24,754 bases of DNA from Modestobacter sp. GTDB taxonomy: Bacteria > Actinomycetota > Actinomycetes > Mycobacteriales > Geodermatophilaceae. Below, one piece after another: positions 22,820 through 24,754 of this stretch. Position 1 is the first letter of the stretch. The number at the start of each line of letters is the position of its first letter. The DNA is taken from NCBI GenBank assembly GCA_025965775.1, contig JAOPWG010000518.1:1-24754 (forward strand), written 5' to 3'. A model generated the notes under the pieces. That model saw nothing but the letters and a program-made list of their open reading frames with translations, did not search any database and was not told where the DNA came from. Made by a program: the position numbers and the translations under genes.

Positions 22820-23995
22820 ATGCTGTCCCGCATCGACTGGGTCATCTCCAACTGCCGGCTGCTCGCCGGCATCGGCGCCGAGTACGAGCAGACCCAGCCC
22901 TTCGCCGGGCTGACCATCGGCACCGGGATCCACCTGGAACCCAAGACGGTGGCGCTGCTGCTCACCCTCGCCCGGGGTGGGGCGCGGGTCGTCTCGACCG
23001 GCAATCTCAACTCCACCCAGCAGAGCGCGGTGGATCACCTGCGGGCGCACGGCCTCACCGTGATCGGTGGACCGACCCGGGACCAGGCCGTGCACGACGC
23101 CGACCTGGCCGAGGTCCTCTCGCACCGGCCCGACCTGATCCTGGACAACGGCGGGGACCTGTTCGCCCGCTATCTGGAGAACCCCTACGAGGGGCTGCGC
23201 GGTGGCACCGAGGAGACCACCTCCGGGCGGGCCCGGCTGGCCCTGCTGCGGGAGCAGCTGGCCATGCCGGTGCTGGTGATCAACGACAGCCCGATCAAGC
23301 AGTTCGCGGAGAACCGCCATGCGGTCGGGCAGAGCGTGCTGGAGTCGCTGATGCGGATCACCAACCTGGTGACCAACGGCCGCCGGGTCACCGTCTTCGG
23401 GTACGGCTCCTGCGGCAAGGGCGTGGCGCTGAACCTGCGCAACGCCCACGCCGTGGTCACCGTCGTCGAGAGCGACCCGGTACTGCGGCTGGAGGCCCTT
23501 CTCGACGGCTTCCTGGTCACCTCGCGCGAGGAGGCGCTGAGCTCGGCGGACGTGGTGATCACCGTGACCGGCGCCCGGGACGTGGTCACCGCCGCCGACC
23601 TGGACCTGTTCAAGGACGGCGTCATCCTGGCCAACGCCGGGCACTTCCCGATCGAGATCGACGTGCCGGGCCTCCGGTCCGACGCCCGGGTCGCCGGGGT
23701 CACCGCCTACTCCGACGGCATCGAGGTCCTGGAGCTGGCCGACGGCCGGGCGCTGCGGGTGCTCGGCGAGGGGCACATGGTGAACCTGACCGGGCCGCGG
23801 CCGCTGGGCAACTCGCTGGAGTCCATGGACCTCGGCTTCGCCCTGCAGGCCCGCTGCCTGGAGGCCGTGGCCCGGGGCGCGGTCGACGCGGCGTCCTGCG
23901 TGGTCCCCGTGCCCGCCGACATCGACGCCCGGGTCGCCGACGACTACGTGACCGGGGTGACGGGCGCCCCGTCGCTGCTTTCCGCCGCCGGCTGA
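22820..23995 (+). CDS. divergent S-adenosylhomocysteine-hydrolase-like NAD-dependent protein
   Basis: A 391-residue protein; AdoHcy hydrolases are about 430-480. ATG 22820 has AAGGAG upstream. Conserved: the Rossmann motif GYGSCGKG (194-201) with Glu218 for the NAD ribose, the EETTSG loop (131-136), Lys160 and Asn165 in NDSPIKQFAEN, and His275 in NAGHFPIEID. Altered, by my alignment to human SAHH: the adenine-site HMTVET reads HLEPKT, so Thr57 becomes Glu40 and Glu59 becomes Lys42; DDGGD reads DNGGD; Asp190 becomes Glu164; the HPSFVM motif is replaced; and the C-terminal KPDHYRY, which contacts NAD of the neighbouring subunit, is absent. It probably keeps the 3'-oxidation/elimination chemistry but acts on something other than adenosylhomocysteine. 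It is last in the importer operon, 49 bp after the deaminase. Standard pipelines would label it ahcY, which I would not trust here. Confidence 0.85.
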   Translation: MLSRIDWVISNCRLLAGIGAEYEQTQPFAGLTIGTGIHLEPKTVALLLTLARGGARVVSTGNLNSTQQSAVDHLRAHGLTVIGGPTRDQAVHDADLAEVLSHRPDLILDNGGDLFARYLENPYEGLRGGTEETTSGRARLALLREQLAMPVLVINDSPIKQFAENRHAVGQSVLESLMRITNLVTNGRRVTVFGYGSCGKGVALNLRNAHAVVTVVESDPVLRLEALLDGFLVTSREEALSSADVVITVTGARDVVTAADLDLFKDGVILANAGHFPIEIDVPGLRSDARVAGVTAYSDGIEVLELADGRALRVLGEGHMVNLTGPRPLGNSLESMDLGFALQARCLEAVARGAVDAASCVVPVPADIDARVADDYVTGVTGAPSLLSAAG

Positions 23996-24003
23996 GCCGC
24001 GAC

Positions 24004-24039
24004 GAGCCGGGTCCGGCGGGCGACCGCCGGGCCCGGCTC
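24004..24039. terminator. 16-bp GNRA-capped hairpin between convergent genes
   Basis: Positions 24004-24019 pair with 24024-24039 over 16 bp with a single T-G wobble (24012/24031) around a GCGA loop, an exceptionally stable structure. It starts 8 bp after the stop of the SAHH-like gene and lies 24 bp beyond the stop of the EthD-type gene on the other strand, so it can serve both. There is no T-run. A second, bulged GC-rich hairpin follows at 24042-24064, touching the EthD stop codon. Confidence 0.8.
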
Positions 24040-24062
24040 CTGACCGCCGCGGCGCGGCGGGG

Positions 24063-24395
24063 TCAGCTCGTCGCCGACCCGTCCGGGCTCACGTCCTCCA
24101 CGTCGAAGCTGGTCATGCTCGCCCCGCCGCTGGCGAAGGTGGGCACGTCCGCGGCCGCGGCCTGGCCGGCCGGCGCACCCATCGCCGCGCCCATCGCCTC
24201 GGCGGACTCGAAGTCCAGTTCGGCGACCAGGTAGGGCGCGGGCTGGCTCGGGTCCACCGGGGCGCCGTGCCCGATGGTGAACCGGAGCACGCCCGGAATG
24301 GCCTGGGCGAGGCCGACGTGCACGTCCCGGTAGTGCTTGTCGAACGCCGCCGGGTCGGTCGGCTGCCCGTACTGGACCATCAGTCTGTGCACCAC
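24063..24395 (-). CDS. EthD-domain (dimeric alpha-beta barrel) small protein
   Basis: A 110-residue soluble protein. The pattern VQYGQPTDPAAFDKHYRDVH, AIPGVLRFTIGHG and PYLVAELDFESAEAMGAAMG is that of EthD-family ferredoxin-like dimers, found beside degradative oxygenases or as small heme/polyketide-type enzymes. His21 and His25 in DKHYRDVH are typical of the family. GTG 24395 is used, with GGAGG 7 nt upstream; an in-frame GTG follows directly. It converges on the SAHH-like operon across a strong hairpin. The specific role is unknown; 88 bp separate it from the downstream stop of the GST-like gene. Confidence 0.8.
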   Translation of the reverse strand: MVHRLMVQYGQPTDPAAFDKHYRDVHVGLAQAIPGVLRFTIGHGAPVDPSQPAPYLVAELDFESAEAMGAAMGAPAGQAAAADVPTFASGGASMTSFDVEDVSPDGSATS

Positions 24396-24482
24396 TGCGC
24401 TACCTCCGCTCTGTCCCGGGCGTCACTGCCCGGGATCTGGCGGTGAGCCAACCAGTCCCTGCTCCCGGACGGAAGGTGCCGC

Positions 24483-24754
24483 TCACGGCAGACGGCCGAG
24501 GCCCCCGGCGCCGTGGTCGGCCGGCACCTCCTCGCCGGCGGCCACCGGACCGGGCGGGGTGCCGTCGCCGAACGGGCTGCCGCCGAGCTCCTCGCGGCCG
24601 TGGGCGGTCAGCCAGTTGGACGTGTCGGGACCCAGCGGGACGATCTGCGTCGGGTTGATGTCGGCGTGCACGACGTAGTAGTGCTGCTTGATCGAGGGGA
24701 AGTCGGTGGTGTCGCCGAACCCGGGGGTCTGGAACAGGTCGCGGGCGTAGGCCC
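24483..24754 (-). CDS. C-terminal part of a glutathionyl-hydroquinone-reductase-like (GST family) protein; 5' end outside window
   Basis: About 90 codons of the end of a minus-strand gene. The sequence YARDLFQTPGFGDTTDF, IKQHYYVVHADINPTQIVPL, HGREELGGSPFGDGTPPGP closely follows the conserved C-terminus of YqjG/ECM4-type proteins, where HYY and the H-x-x-INP segment belong to the helical domain. In E. coli the enzyme reduces glutathionyl-hydroquinones; in actinobacteria, which use mycothiol, the thiol partner is uncertain. There is a Gly-rich tail (ADHGAGGLGRLP) before the stop at 24483. Only the terminus is visible, so the catalytic Cys cannot be checked. Confidence 0.85.
   Translation of the reverse strand, partial: AYARDLFQTPGFGDTTDFPSIKQHYYVVHADINPTQIVPLGPDTSNWLTAHGREELGGSPFGDGTPPGPVAAGEEVPADHGAGGLGRLP

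Noticed and set aside
22820..23995. Calling this gene ahcY (adenosylhomocysteinase of the methyl cycle)
   Set aside because: Substrate-binding residues and the C-terminal tail differ, and the gene lies in an import operon rather than with methionine-cycle genes.

Overview
The window is very GC-rich DNA with a strong G/C bias at third codon positions, frequent GTG starts and many 4-nt stop/start overlaps. It carries a protein resembling the metal-binding domain of mycothiol-dependent isomerases, and LacI- and HutC-type regulators. This points to a high-GC actinobacterium; a Geodermatophilaceae- or Pseudonocardiales-like host is a guess. No rRNA, tRNA, CRISPR array, insertion sequence or phage gene was recognised.

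Region 1 (about 0.7-15.5 kb, + strand) is an amide-catabolism island. It holds four amidase-signature hydrolases (722, 10598, 12011 and 14090) with intact Lys-cisSer-Ser triads. Each is paired with a 60-74 residue protein (2174, 10377, 13456, 13704) that looks like the small GatC/AtzG-type partner of such amidases. A short in-frame scrap of the end of a fifth amidase lies at about 2358. Between pairs 1 and 2 are a HutC-type GntR regulator, a complete dipeptide/oligopeptide-type ABC importer (two permeases, two ATPases, a lipoprotein receptor) and an MFS transporter. The simplest reading is regulated uptake of an amide- or ureide-type compound followed by stepwise intracellular hydrolysis. The substrate cannot be read from the sequence.

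Region 2 (15.5-17.1 kb) is a convergent pair: an MDMPI/TIGR03086-type protein (+) and an unrecognised 297-residue protein (-). Their two stop codons form one perfect 10-bp palindrome.

Region 3 (17.2-24.0 kb) is a second uptake-and-processing unit. A LacI-family regulator (-) diverges from a six-gene + strand operon: PotD-like lipoprotein, two PotB/PotC-like permeases, a PotA-like ATPase, a small cytidine-deaminase-family enzyme and a divergent S-adenosylhomocysteine-hydrolase-like protein. In the last protein the NAD+ core is kept, but the residues aligned with the adenine-binding site and the C-terminal KPDHYRY tail are changed or missing. The intergenic region contains two clear dyads, a promoter candidate and a hairpin that places the regulator's Shine-Dalgarno sequence in its loop. 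I infer import and processing of an unusual nucleoside or nucleoside conjugate. The operon ends at a 16-bp GNRA-capped hairpin.

The right edge holds an EthD-type protein and the C-terminal end of a glutathionyl-hydroquinone-reductase-like protein, both on the minus strand.
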